Assembly (NCBI GenBank): GCA_028285035.1 | Contig: JANQQF010000044.1 | Span: 1-22,927 of the forward strand | Source: Phycisphaerae bacterium | Lineage (GTDB): Bacteria > Chloroflexota > Anaerolineae > 4572-78 > J111 | Direction: 5' to 3' | Length of the DNA stretch: 22,927 bases | Shown: in pieces, positions 6,598-13,864 of the stretch | Layout: every line of letters starts with the position of its first letter | Position numbering within the stretch: the stretch's first letter is position 1 | The notes under the pieces: model-generated | Told to the model about the DNA's origin: nothing | Seen by the model: only the letters and a program-made list of their open reading frames with translations | The model's database searches: none | Position numbers and translations under genes: made by a program

Positions 6598-7428
6598 ATG
6601 GCTTCAATTAAAGGAAAAACAGCGTTGGTGACGGGTGCGTCATCGGGCATTGGTAAATCAACAGTGGAGCAGTTGTTGGCAGCCGGGGCCACCGTGTACG
6701 CCGCAGCGCGCCGGGTGGAAAAGATGCAAGATCTGGAGAAAGACGGAGCGCATCTCGTAAAAATGGACGTGATGGATGAAGAGTCGATGGTCTCAGGGAT
6801 CAACTCAATTCTGGCAAAAGAAGGCTCGATTGATATTTTGATCAACAATGCAGGCTATGGCTCGTACGGGGCCATTGAGGATGTGCCCATCGATGAAGCC
6901 CGCCGTCAGTTTGAAGTCAACATATTTGGTCTGGCCCGTTTGACCCAGCTCGTTCTGCCAAACATGCGGGAAAATGGCTACGGCAAAATCATCAACATCT
7001 CGTCGATGGGGGGCAAGATTTACACCTCATTTGGTGGCTGGTATCACGCGACCAAGCACGCGCTGGAGGGCTTTTCAGACTGCCTACGACTTGAAACCGA
7101 GCAGTTTGGGATCGATGTCATCATTATTGAGCCGGGCGGAATCGCCACCGAGTGGGGTGTGATCGCTGCCAAAAATCTCAAAAAGACATCCGGCAGTGGG
7201 GCCTACGCTGCATCGGCAAACAAAGCGGCTGATAGTATGGCCGAAATGTATTCGGGGAGCCAGCTTTCGCCGCCAAGCTTGATTGCTGACACTATCCTGA
7301 AAGCGGTGACCGTCAACAAACCCAAAACACGATACGCCACCGGGTTTGGGGCCAAACCATTTATGTTCTTGCGCTGGCTCCTGCCGGATCGCTGGTTCGA
7401 CGGCCTCATTCGACGGGCGGGCGCATAA
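6598..7428 (+). CDS. Short-chain dehydrogenase/reductase (SDR-1, classical)
   Basis: A 276-residue NAD(P)-dependent oxidoreductase of the classical SDR family. The cofactor motif TGASSGIG is at 12-19 and NNAG at 83-86; the catalytic Ser is 135/136 and the Y-x-x-x-K pair is Tyr149/Lys153. The Arg pair after strand 2 (AARR, residues 37-39 region) suggests an NADPH preference. The length and C-terminal tail, with a hydrophobic stretch FMFLRWLLPDRWF near residue 260, resemble retinoid/hydroxysteroid-type SDRs, but the substrate is not determinable. The start ATG is preceded by AGGTAGGA. It is transcribed from the AraC-2-type promoter. The aldehyde dehydrogenase lies 276 bp downstream, beyond a MITE-like element, so an alcohol-to-aldehyde-to-acid sequence is conceivable. 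Confidence 0.9.
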   Translation: MASIKGKTALVTGASSGIGKSTVEQLLAAGATVYAAARRVEKMQDLEKDGAHLVKMDVMDEESMVSGINSILAKEGSIDILINNAGYGSYGAIEDVPIDEARRQFEVNIFGLARLTQLVLPNMRENGYGKIINISSMGGKIYTSFGGWYHATKHALEGFSDCLRLETEQFGIDVIIIEPGGIATEWGVIAAKNLKKTSGSGAYAASANKAADSMAEMYSGSQLSPPSLIADTILKAVTVNKPKTRYATGFGAKPFMFLRWLLPDRWFDGLIRRAGA

Positions 7429-7493
7429 AGTTTAGGTATGTCATTCTCGTGTGGTTTGACTCTGTTCGGCAATGTTATGACACAAGTCATTAT

Positions 7494-7606
7494 GTCATTT
7501 CGAGGCGGTTTTTGCCGAGAAATCTTCCTGTTTATTGCCTCAAATTGCCCCGAACGGGGAAGATTTCTCTCTACGCTTCACTACATTCCGCTCCGTTCGA
7601 AATGAC
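7494..7606. mobile_element. MITE-like inverted-repeat element
   Basis: A 113-bp non-coding element with terminal inverted repeats GTCATTTCGA (7494-7503) and TCGAAATGAC (7597-7606). Nested inside is a 12-bp inverted repeat, GAGAAATCTTCC (7517-7528) and GGAAGATTTCTC (7558-7569). The right arm contains ctacgcttcactacattc. It would fold into a long hairpin in RNA and lies between SDR-1 and the aldehyde dehydrogenase. No transposase is present, so any movement would have to be in trans. A target duplication is not clear. Confidence 0.65.
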
Positions 7607-7704
7607 CTGTCCGGTTTTGAGTTAACATAAGTATTTTACATAGGACTGGCAAACAGAGTCTGTAGCGAGAATCCATCATTACAAATCAATATAGGAGAAC
7701 AACA

Positions 7705-9306
7705 ATGAAAGCAAAAGAAGCAGTCGATCGCTTAGACCCGCAAAAATGGGCCGCAACCCCGGCCCTCGAACGGTTACACTTGCTTGAGGAAGTGCGGGAG
7801 AATATGAAAACCTACGCCGACGAGTTGGCAGCGGCGGATGCCAAGATGAAAAACGACCTGATGGGCGAAACGATCTTTAGTCTGGATGAGTCGATGGTCG
7901 CCACCGTGGTGCCTGTCGCCAACACGGTGACGGCGAGCATCGAGCTGTATGAAGCGTTGGTTCACGGCGAGATGTTGAAGCCTATCGGTATCACTAAAGT
8001 CCAAGACGGCTTGTATGACATTCATGTCTTCCCCCAGCACACCAAAGACAGACTCATTTATGCTGATCGCAAAGATCGGCTGCGGGTAAAAGGGGAGCCG
8101 AAACAGGTCAATCCATACGACAAACCGGCTGGCATTATTGCAGTTTCGGGGGCTGGTAACTACAGCTCATCACTGGAGATGGTGAAGGCGATGTTTTGGG
8201 AAAATTGCGCGGTCGTGCACAAACCGCACCGTTTGAATGAGGCCACCGATCAAGTGTGGACCAAAATTTTCAAACCGTTGGTCGATATTGGCGCAATGAG
8301 TTTCTGTGATGCCTCTGAGGGGCGAATACTGACCCAGGACCCACGCTTGTCCAAAATCTACTTCACCGGCGGTACCAGCACAGCCGAGGCCATCATGAAT
8401 GCCACCGACACCGAGCTGGTCTCTGAGTGCGGTGGGAACAACCCCTGCATCATCGTGCCCGGCGACCGCCCGTGGACCGCGAAAGAAATCCAACATCAGG
8501 CGGTACAAATTACCACCGCAGCCAAATTAAACGGTGGCGCGGTGTGTGGTCGACCACAAACATTGGTCACCTCGAAACATTGGCCCCAACGCGAAGAATT
8601 TTTGGCCTTGCTTAAAAAGGCTATCGCTGAAGATACACCGGCAGCAGTTACCTATTATCCTGGCTCGGACAAAGTCGTGGCCGATTTCAAAGCAAATTAT
8701 CCCGATGCTGAAACGCTGCAACCGGAAGGTGGTAAATACAAGCATGGCGAGTTTATGGTGATTACGGGTGTGGCGGAAGACGGCTATGCTGTAAGCCACG
8801 AAGCCTTCTGTCAGATTATCGACGAAGTGCCGCTCGATGTGCCAGCCAATGCCGCCGAGTTTCTCCCAAAAGCCGTTGAGTTTTGTAACACCCGTTTGTT
8901 GGGCACACTGGGTAGTATGATCCTGATCGACGAAGATACCAAGAAGGCGCATCATGATGTGCTGGAGCAGGCGGTGACCGATATGGAATATGGCGGCATC
9001 GCCATCAACACCATCCCGCCCTTCATCTTCCTCAGCCCCTATCTGACCTGGGGCGGTCATGAAGAGGGTAAAACCTTTGTCTCCGGGCACGGCAACTTTG
9101 GCAATCTGTTGAACTATGAAAACATCGAAAAATCGATCATCGAAGCCAGCTTTATGTCTGCCGGGCATATGATGAACACTAATAAATCGGTAAACGACAC
9201 ACTGTCACGAAATATGGCCCACTTTGCGCTGGCCCCCACCTGGATGAATTTGACCAAGCTGATGGCGGGTGCGGTGACAGGCAGTTTCAAACATAAGGAT
9301 TTTTAA
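7705..9306 (+). CDS. Divergent aldehyde dehydrogenase family protein
   Basis: A 533-residue member of the ALDH superfamily, slightly longer than typical (about 480-500). The Rossmann-type cofactor region is visible at 139-174 (KPAGIIAVSGAGNYSSS, with HKP Lys173). FTGGTST is at 220-226, the general-base Glu is Glu241 (SECGGNNP) and the nucleophile is Cys281 (GGAVCGRPQ). All key catalytic residues are thus present. It is clearly not a close match to the well-known ALDH subfamilies that I recognise, and it has an extended C-terminal region after about residue 440 (TWGGHEEGKTFVSGHGNFGN). AGGAGA lies 7 nt before the ATG. It could oxidise the product of SDR-1. Cytoplasmic; cofactor (NAD or NADP) not decided. 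Confidence 0.85.
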   Translation: MKAKEAVDRLDPQKWAATPALERLHLLEEVRENMKTYADELAAADAKMKNDLMGETIFSLDESMVATVVPVANTVTASIELYEALVHGEMLKPIGITKVQDGLYDIHVFPQHTKDRLIYADRKDRLRVKGEPKQVNPYDKPAGIIAVSGAGNYSSSLEMVKAMFWENCAVVHKPHRLNEATDQVWTKIFKPLVDIGAMSFCDASEGRILTQDPRLSKIYFTGGTSTAEAIMNATDTELVSECGGNNPCIIVPGDRPWTAKEIQHQAVQITTAAKLNGGAVCGRPQTLVTSKHWPQREEFLALLKKAIAEDTPAAVTYYPGSDKVVADFKANYPDAETLQPEGGKYKHGEFMVITGVAEDGYAVSHEAFCQIIDEVPLDVPANAAEFLPKAVEFCNTRLLGTLGSMILIDEDTKKAHHDVLEQAVTDMEYGGIAINTIPPFIFLSPYLTWGGHEEGKTFVSGHGNFGNLLNYENIEKSIIEASFMSAGHMMNTNKSVNDTLSRNMAHFALAPTWMNLTKLMAGAVTGSFKHKDF

Positions 9307-9315
9307 TTTCAGAGG

Positions 9316-9357
9316 ATTGGAGATTGGGGCGTGAAAACCCTCTGATCTCCAATTTCT
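9316..9357 (+). terminator. Hairpin terminator after the aldehyde dehydrogenase
   Basis: ATTGGAGAT (9316-9324) is perfectly complementary to ATCTCCAAT (9345-9353) with a 20-nt loop and is followed by TTCT. It begins 9 bp after the ALDH stop codon. The long loop and short T-run make it a moderate candidate. Confidence 0.5.
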
Positions 9358-9375
9358 ACGATTGGACAAAAGCGT

Positions 9376-9696
9376 ATGAACCTTTTAACTATAACCGCCA
9401 TTTTATTCATCATCACCGCCATTCTGCATGTCGCCACACTCTGGCGATTTGGGAATAATGCAACAACACGACCTGTCGCCGCATATGGGCTCATCTATCT
9501 AGTCTTGGGTATCCTGCTTCTTCTGGGGACATTCAGTTGGACGCCAGTTGTGGCTTTAGCATTGACGCTGATCGGTGGGATTGGGGCAACCACGCAGCTT
9601 AATGCTAACTCGCAGATGCGTTCCTGGACATTGTTTTTTATTGGGGTTGATGTGGTGATCGTAGCATTACTCATTATTAGAAGCGCCTTTGGCTAG
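9376..9696 (+). CDS. Small integral membrane protein of unknown function
   Basis: A 106-residue, strongly hydrophobic protein with about four predicted transmembrane segments (roughly 4-20, 35-51, 55-72 and 83-103) and only short polar loops. No catalytic motif was recognised and I cannot assign a family. The start ATG at 9376 has no good Shine-Dalgarno sequence (GGACAAAAGCGT precedes it), so either translation is weak or the start is different. It lies between the ALDH terminator hairpin and the TetR gene; whether it has its own promoter is not clear. The pattern of bulky hydrophobic segments and a single charged loop looks like a real membrane protein rather than a chance ORF. Confidence 0.65.
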   Translation: MNLLTITAILFIITAILHVATLWRFGNNATTRPVAAYGLIYLVLGILLLLGTFSWTPVVALALTLIGGIGATTQLNANSQMRSWTLFFIGVDVVIVALLIIRSAFG

Positions 9697-9769
9697 GTAT
9701 GGAAATGGGAAGAACGCCCCATTCAAACTACCGATTAATTTTCTAGAAATAATCATTTAAAAATCAAAA

Positions 9770-9798
9770 ATTGACTGATTAGTCAATCTATGTATAAT
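9770..9798 (+). promoter_or_regulatory. TetR gene promoter with embedded operator
   Basis: The near-palindrome ATTGACTGATTAGTCAAT (9770-9787) contains the -35 box TTGACT (9771-9776). After a 16-bp spacer follows a perfect -10, TATAAT (9793-9798). Transcription would start at about 9805 and the ATG is at 9806, so the mRNA is predicted to be leaderless. The 13-mer GACTGAYTAGTCA recurs in front of SDR-2, strongly suggesting TetR autoregulation. Confidence 0.75.
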
Positions 9799-9805
9799 CC
9801 AAATC

Positions 9806-10372
9806 ATGAAAGATAAACGAAAACAACTCATCGAAGCCTCCATTGATTTATTTGCCAAAGGAGGCTTCTGGAACACGCCAACTTCAAAAATTGCCAAACA
9901 CGCCGGAGTAGGCACGGGCACGCTATTTAACTACTTCGAGTCGAAAGATGTGTTAATCAATGCGGTTTATGCCCAGTTGAAGCAGGAGTATTTTCGCTAC
10001 GTGCTACTAGAGTACCCTGAAGATAGTTCCGTGAAATCTAAGTTTGAACACATCTGGTTTCGTTTTATCGATTGGGGTATAAACAACCCAATGCGACATG
10101 ATCTACTCATTCAACTTCGTCTCTCCGATCTTGTTAACAAAGAGACTCATCATCAAGAATCGGAAGAAATGTCAACGATGGTCGCCTTGGTGAATCAAGC
10201 GGTCGAAGAGGATGTGTTTGTTGATATGCCAATTATGTATCTTGGCAAAATCTTTGAAGCCCAACTTGACACAGCCGTTCGGTATCTCATTAGCAATGAA
10301 TTGACCGACATGGAACGAACCCGACACATCGCTAATGGCTTTGAGGTTTTTTGGAAGGGCAGTACAAAGTAG
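9806..10372 (+). CDS. TetR/AcrR family transcriptional regulator
   Basis: A 188-residue repressor of normal TetR-family length. The N-terminal HTH occupies about 1-50 with the family signature IDLFAKGGFWNTPTSKIAKH followed by AGVGTGTLFNYFESKDVL. The C-terminal 130 residues form the variable all-helical ligand-binding and dimerisation domain, rich in aromatic and hydrophobic residues. There is no Shine-Dalgarno site, and the -10 box sits only 7 nt before the ATG, so translation from a leaderless transcript is likely. Palindromic operators occur both in its own promoter and in front of SDR-2, so it probably represses itself and SDR-2 until a small hydrophobic ligand binds. The ligand is unknown; an SDR substrate would be the natural guess. 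Confidence 0.93.
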   Translation: MKDKRKQLIEASIDLFAKGGFWNTPTSKIAKHAGVGTGTLFNYFESKDVLINAVYAQLKQEYFRYVLLEYPEDSSVKSKFEHIWFRFIDWGINNPMRHDLLIQLRLSDLVNKETHHQESEEMSTMVALVNQAVEEDVFVDMPIMYLGKIFEAQLDTAVRYLISNELTDMERTRHIANGFEVFWKGSTK

Positions 10373-10388
10373 TTTTTTTAGCTAAAAT

Positions 10389-10406
10389 AGACTGACTAGT
10401 CAGTCT
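10389..10406. promoter_or_regulatory. TetR operator in front of SDR-2
   Basis: AGACTGACTAGTCAGTCT is a perfect 18-bp palindrome. Its core GACTGACTAGTCA differs by one base from the operator in the TetR promoter (9773-9785). It lies 72 bp before the SDR-2 ATG. A possible -35/-10 pair, TAGACT and TAGTAA (10388-10393 and 10411-10416), would straddle it, but these hexamers are weak. Confidence 0.75.
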
Positions 10407-10478
10407 TAAATAGTAATCATTCCAAATTTAAGGCGAGTAAGGTCGCTACTACTATCTTATTTTTGAAGGAGTCTAAAA

Positions 10479-11453
10479 ATGGGACGACAAATTTTACGAA
10501 TTGATGAAAAAACCGCTACGAAAGATATCAGCGGGAGGGTTTACATCGTCACGGGGGCCAATTCTGGCGTGGGGTTGGAAACGACGCGACAGTTGGTCAA
10601 ACAGGGCGGGCACGTTGTTATGGCCTGCCGTAGAACACATGCTGGCAAAGAGGTGGCCCAGAGTTTCAGTGGGCTAAAAGGTAGTTATGAGGTCATGAAA
10701 CTAGATCTAGCCAATTTGCAATCGGTGCGAGATTTTGTGGCTGAATTTCTGGAAAAATATGATCGTCTGGATGGTCTGGCCTGTAATGCCGGCATGGTGG
10801 ACCTGCGTGGCGGGGAGCCGAAATACACCAAAGATGGTCTTGAGGTGACCATTGGTATTAGCTACTTCGGTCATTTCCTACTGACAGAATTATTGCTGGA
10901 TGTCTTAAAACAAAGTGCCCCATCACGGATGGTTATTGTTTCTTCTGTGGTTCATGCCGGGAATAAGAATGACCGACCCAATGTAAATCTGGATGATTTG
11001 AATTACAAAACACGAAAGTACAATAATTTCGCCGCTTATGGTGAGGCGAAAGTGGCTACGATTTTATATGCCAAGGAGTTGGCAGAACGATTAGCAGGTA
11101 CCGGTGTCTCAGCCTTCTCTGTACACCCTGGGTGGGCCCGCTCAAACTTTGGCTCAGGTGCGGCTTTCCCGATGAATATACTTTTTAGCCTTATAGGTCC
11201 AATTTCAAACCTAATGGGAATGACTGACAGCAATGAAGATTCGGCCCAATCAACACTGCATTGCCTGCTTTCTGATGATGCCCCAAACCATTCAGGGGCT
11301 TACTTTAGCCAAAGTAGTGTGCTGTATCGGGACAAAGAGTGCAAAGATGGCGGCTGGCCGATGGAATCGCCCAATCCTAATGCCAAAAATATGGATACGG
11401 CCCGAAAACTGGTTGATGTGAGCTATGAGTTGGTTGGATTGAACAAGACATAA
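10479..11453 (+). CDS. Short-chain dehydrogenase/reductase (SDR-2, retinol dehydrogenase-like)
   Basis: A 324-residue SDR resembling the retinol dehydrogenase/WWOX/protochlorophyllide-reductase-like group. The cofactor motif TGANSGVG is at 25-32, the NAG motif at 103-105, the catalytic Ser at 155/156 and Tyr187/Lys191 in Y-G-E-A-K. ACRR after strand 2 suggests NADP(H). The conserved tetrad Asn that sits in V-N-H-x-G-H (present as Asn125 in SDR-3) is replaced by Ser128 here (GISYFGH), an unusual change. GAAGGAG is 7 nt before the ATG. The palindromic TetR operator lies directly upstream, so expression is probably controlled by the adjacent TetR protein rather than by the AraC paralogues. It converges with AraC-3, 38 bp apart. 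Confidence 0.9.
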   Translation: MGRQILRIDEKTATKDISGRVYIVTGANSGVGLETTRQLVKQGGHVVMACRRTHAGKEVAQSFSGLKGSYEVMKLDLANLQSVRDFVAEFLEKYDRLDGLACNAGMVDLRGGEPKYTKDGLEVTIGISYFGHFLLTELLLDVLKQSAPSRMVIVSSVVHAGNKNDRPNVNLDDLNYKTRKYNNFAAYGEAKVATILYAKELAERLAGTGVSAFSVHPGWARSNFGSGAAFPMNILFSLIGPISNLMGMTDSNEDSAQSTLHCLLSDDAPNHSGAYFSQSSVLYRDKECKDGGWPMESPNPNAKNMDTARKLVDVSYELVGLNKT

Positions 11454-11491
11454 AAGAGAACACAACATCAAACAAAACCTGGATCACTGTC

Positions 11492-12385
11492 TCATGTTTG
11501 AGCCACCGTCGCCGAGGGGGTAAAACCAAACTGTCGTTTGTACTCTCGGCTGAATTGGGCCTGATTGTTATAACCGACAAGATAGCTGGCTTCATTGACT
11601 CGTTTACCCTCTTTAATCAGTCGTTGCGCCTTAAATAGCTTGACCGACTTGGCATACTGCAAGGGCGACAGTTGCATGACCTCCTTGAAGTTCAAATAAA
11701 ACGCCGTTTGACTCATATGAACGATGTCGGCCAATCTCTCAACCGAGACAGGTTGATCCAAATTTGAGTGGATATAGTTAACCGCTTTTGAAATCCGTTG
11801 GATTTTTCCTTTTTGTTCCAACAAGGCCCGTAATTCATCGCCTCGCTCACCCGATAACAAACGGTAGTAAATCTCATCGATCACGGCCTCTCCCAATATT
11901 GCCGCATCATCGGGGTCGGCCAACAATTCAAACAGCCGGATGAAGGGATCCAGCACGCGATCACTTAACTCAATAGCAAAAATGGCCGATGGGTCAACCG
12001 AAACTGATTTGGTTGTAGTCGTCTTGACACGATCGATACGTAAGAGTAGATCGGCCATCCGACCCAAGTCAAGCCCAATACCTGCCAGTAAAAACGGCAC
12101 ATCAGGCGTTGCCTCAACAATCTCCATTTCCGCTGGGATTGGATAAAAGCCAATCAGCACCTGCCCTAGGCGATAATCAAATTGTTGCTCACCAATATAG
12201 CTAAACTTTCGCCCTTGCCCTACCACGATGATGGCCGGAATATCCATCACCGAATGTCTGGCCTGTTGGCCCGATGATTTGTAGGTGCCAAGGTTGTTGA
12301 TCGGCGTTGGGTTGATACCTTCTAGAGGCGCGTGCTGTTCAATTAGCCTGACGAGCTTTTGTAATTTTTGAGGCTGATAACTCAA
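11492..12385 (-). CDS. AraC family transcriptional regulator (AraC-3)
   Basis: A 297-residue third paralogue with the same AraC_N-like sensor and double HTH (SVERLADIVHMSQTAFY; LVGYNNQAQFSREYKRQFG). The start is a TTG at 12385: GAGGAG lies about 6 nt upstream and the N-terminus M-S-Y-Q-P matches its sisters. An overlapping ATG at 12388 is in a different frame, too close to the ribosome site, and reaches a stop after 16 codons. The gene is divergent from a promoter that now drives a hydrolase remnant followed by SDR-3. The distance from its start to the operator (about 120 bp) equals that for AraC-1, supporting a common duplicated cassette. Confidence 0.92.
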   Translation of the reverse strand: MSYQPQKLQKLVRLIEQHAPLEGINPTPINNLGTYKSSGQQARHSVMDIPAIIVVGQGRKFSYIGEQQFDYRLGQVLIGFYPIPAEMEIVEATPDVPFLLAGIGLDLGRMADLLLRIDRVKTTTTKSVSVDPSAIFAIELSDRVLDPFIRLFELLADPDDAAILGEAVIDEIYYRLLSGERGDELRALLEQKGKIQRISKAVNYIHSNLDQPVSVERLADIVHMSQTAFYLNFKEVMQLSPLQYAKSVKLFKAQRLIKEGKRVNEASYLVGYNNQAQFSREYKRQFGFTPSATVAQT

Positions 12386-12500
12386 TCATTTCTCCTCGTG
12401 ACTCACAGTCTAGTTGACAAAGAATTTCTGGCTATGTCTTTGCATTTGGGTCAATTATACAAGGAAATCACAGTTAAGGAAATCAAAATCTCATAAATCG

Positions 12501-12533
12501 GGAGAATTGTGCAAAACTATTGAAGAAAAATGT
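12501..12533 (+). promoter_or_regulatory. Shared AraC-type operator, copy 3
   Basis: Reads GGAGAA, then TTGTGCAA, a centre with TATTGAAG and a terminal AAAATGT. It aligns gap-free with the elements at 1771 and 6450, and the -10 box TAGAAT follows after exactly 24 nt (12558-12563). It is the predicted binding site of AraC-3 and possibly of its paralogues. Confidence 0.65.
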
Positions 12534-12557
12534 TTCACCCCTATGCAAAATCTGGAT

Positions 12558-12563
12558 TAGAAT
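12558..12563 (+). promoter_or_regulatory. -10 box of the hydrolase-remnant/SDR-3 promoter
   Basis: TAGAAT within GATTAGAATAGA, matching CTAGAATAGA of cassette 2. Transcription from about 12570 would give SDR-3 a leader of about 285 nt that includes the dead hydrolase sequence. There is no -35 box, in keeping with activator-dependent transcription. Confidence 0.5.
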
Positions 12564-12638
12564 AGAGACATCAATAAGGCAGTTGCTTCTGCCAGATTTC
12601 TCAAAACCAAAAGAGCGCTTCAGTGAAAGGATATCACG

Positions 12639-12843
12639 ATGATCTTTAAAGCCGTAAGACGGCCAGTACAGTGATCATCATGTCCTATTTTGGGTATGGA
12701 GCAATATGAATGATGTGTATCAAACCTTACCCGGTGAAAAAGCAATGTATTGAATGGAAGAGCCGTCCCATCATTTTGACGGTTACAATTGGTTCTATGA
12801 CCACCCAGAACGCAGGCTTGAGTGGTTTGATCAGTATATCTAG
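12639..12843 (+). pseudogene. Remnant of a third alpha/beta hydrolase (internal deletion)
   Basis: A good ribosome site (AAAGGA, 12626-12631) precedes an ATG at 12639 that opens an 11-codon frame (MIFKAVRRPVQ, then TGA). From about 12706 a second frame encodes the last 45 codons of a hydrolase of the same family: PGEKAMY, a stop (TGA) where Trp would be expected, then MEEPSHHFDGYNWFYDHPE and WFDQYI before TAG at 12841. This aligns with the C-terminus of hydrolase 1 (W-R-F-E-G-Y-K-Y-F-S-E-H-P-E). Roughly 250 codons between the two ends are missing, so an internal deletion plus a nonsense mutation is the simplest history. It retains a His at the catalytic-His position. Its stop codon lies in the SDR-3 ribosome site. 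Confidence 0.75.
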
Positions 12844-12854
12844 GAGACATGATT

Positions 12855-13769
12855 ATGCCTGTCAATTTATTTACAGCTAACTCAATTCCTGATTTGTCTG
12901 GGCGTACAGCCTTAATCACAGGTGCGAATAGTGGATTAGGGCTGGCCACCGCCCGCCATCTGGCTGGTCATGGCTGCAAGGTTATTTTTGCCTGCCGCAG
13001 CCTGCCAAAAGCGAAAGAAGCGATTGCATCCTTGATCACAGAAGGTCTCAGTAAGGAACTCTTTTCCGAGCTTTCGCTGGATTTAGCAGATCTGGATCAG
13101 GTTAAACAAGCGGCAGAAAGGGCCATTGTTATGATGGGGCAATTAGATATGCTAATTCTCAATGCTGGTCTGATGGCGACGCCAAAAAGCACCACAAAAC
13201 AGGGACATGAACTTCAATTTGGGGTGAACCATCTCGGTCATTACGCCTTGACGCTTCATCTGATGCCGATACTTCAAAAGACTGAAGGTTCGCGGGTAGT
13301 GGTGATTGCCTCCGCTGGGCACAAACAGAGTCGGGGTATAAATTTGGCTGACCCCGGCAACCTGAATGGCAACTACCATCCACAACGAGCCTACTTCGAC
13401 TCCAAACTGGCCAATCTGCTCTTTGCCCGAGGGTTGCAGACTCGCCTGGATGCGGCTGGTCTTCGCTCCCCAATGGTTGTTATGGCCCACCCTGGTATGA
13501 CCCGGACCAACTTATCACAAAATTCATGGTTTATCCGTTTATTGGAAAACATATTTCGGGCGATGCCACCAGAAAAAGGGTCTCTGTCCCAAGTACGGGC
13601 AGCGGTAGACTCGACAGCGCAAAAGCTGGATTACTATGGGCCGAATGGGATGGGTGAGTTGAAAGGCGATCCGGTCAAAGTGGATATGACCGATTATGCC
13701 AAAGACCAGGCTGCTGCTGAGGCTCTGTGGACGTACTCAAAAGAGGTAACCGGTATTGACCTTTCGTAA
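12855..13769 (+). CDS. Short-chain dehydrogenase/reductase (SDR-3, retinol dehydrogenase-like)
   Basis: A 304-residue SDR related to SDR-2. TGANSGLG is at 22-29, NAG at 103-105 and the tetrad is complete: Asn125 (V-N-H-L-G-H), Ser153, Tyr180 and Lys184 (Y-F-D-S-K). ACRS after strand 2 suggests an NADP(H) preference. The ATG at 12855 is preferred over the ATG at 12849, because GGAG lies 8 nt before the former but only 2 nt before the latter. TAGGAG joins the stop codon of the hydrolase remnant to the ribosome site, so SDR-3 was once translationally coupled to a live hydrolase. It is the terminal gene of cassette 3. The substrate is unknown, and context suggests a carbonyl or alcohol compound shared with the other cassettes. 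Confidence 0.88.
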   Translation: MPVNLFTANSIPDLSGRTALITGANSGLGLATARHLAGHGCKVIFACRSLPKAKEAIASLITEGLSKELFSELSLDLADLDQVKQAAERAIVMMGQLDMLILNAGLMATPKSTTKQGHELQFGVNHLGHYALTLHLMPILQKTEGSRVVVIASAGHKQSRGINLADPGNLNGNYHPQRAYFDSKLANLLFARGLQTRLDAAGLRSPMVVMAHPGMTRTNLSQNSWFIRLLENIFRAMPPEKGSLSQVRAAVDSTAQKLDYYGPNGMGELKGDPVKVDMTDYAKDQAAAEALWTYSKEVTGIDLS

Positions 13770-13800
13770 GTTTACAAAAAATTTAGCGGGTGGTCAGCTG

Positions 13801-13835
13801 TGGATCCCACCATATCAAGTGGGATCCATCTTATC
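13801..13835. terminator. Bidirectional terminator between SDR-3 and GH20
   Basis: TGGATCCCAC (13801-13810) and GTGGGATCCA (13819-13828) form a perfect 10-bp stem with an 8-nt loop. It is followed by TCTTATCC and lies between convergent genes. The T-run is poor, but stem strength and position support termination for both. Confidence 0.6.
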
Positions 13836-13864
13836 CAACAGCTACTCGCCCATTAGACTAGGTC

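Noticed and set aside
7429..7493. ATGAC-ACAA-GTCAT as a target-site duplication or extra arm of the MITE-like element.
   Set aside because: No matching sequence occurs on the right flank, so a duplication cannot be supported.
8527..9168. A 213-codon minus-strand open frame inside the aldehyde dehydrogenase gene.
   Set aside because: It lies entirely antisense to a gene with clear ALDH catalytic motifs and shows no recognisable domain or ribosome site; it is a shadow of codon bias.
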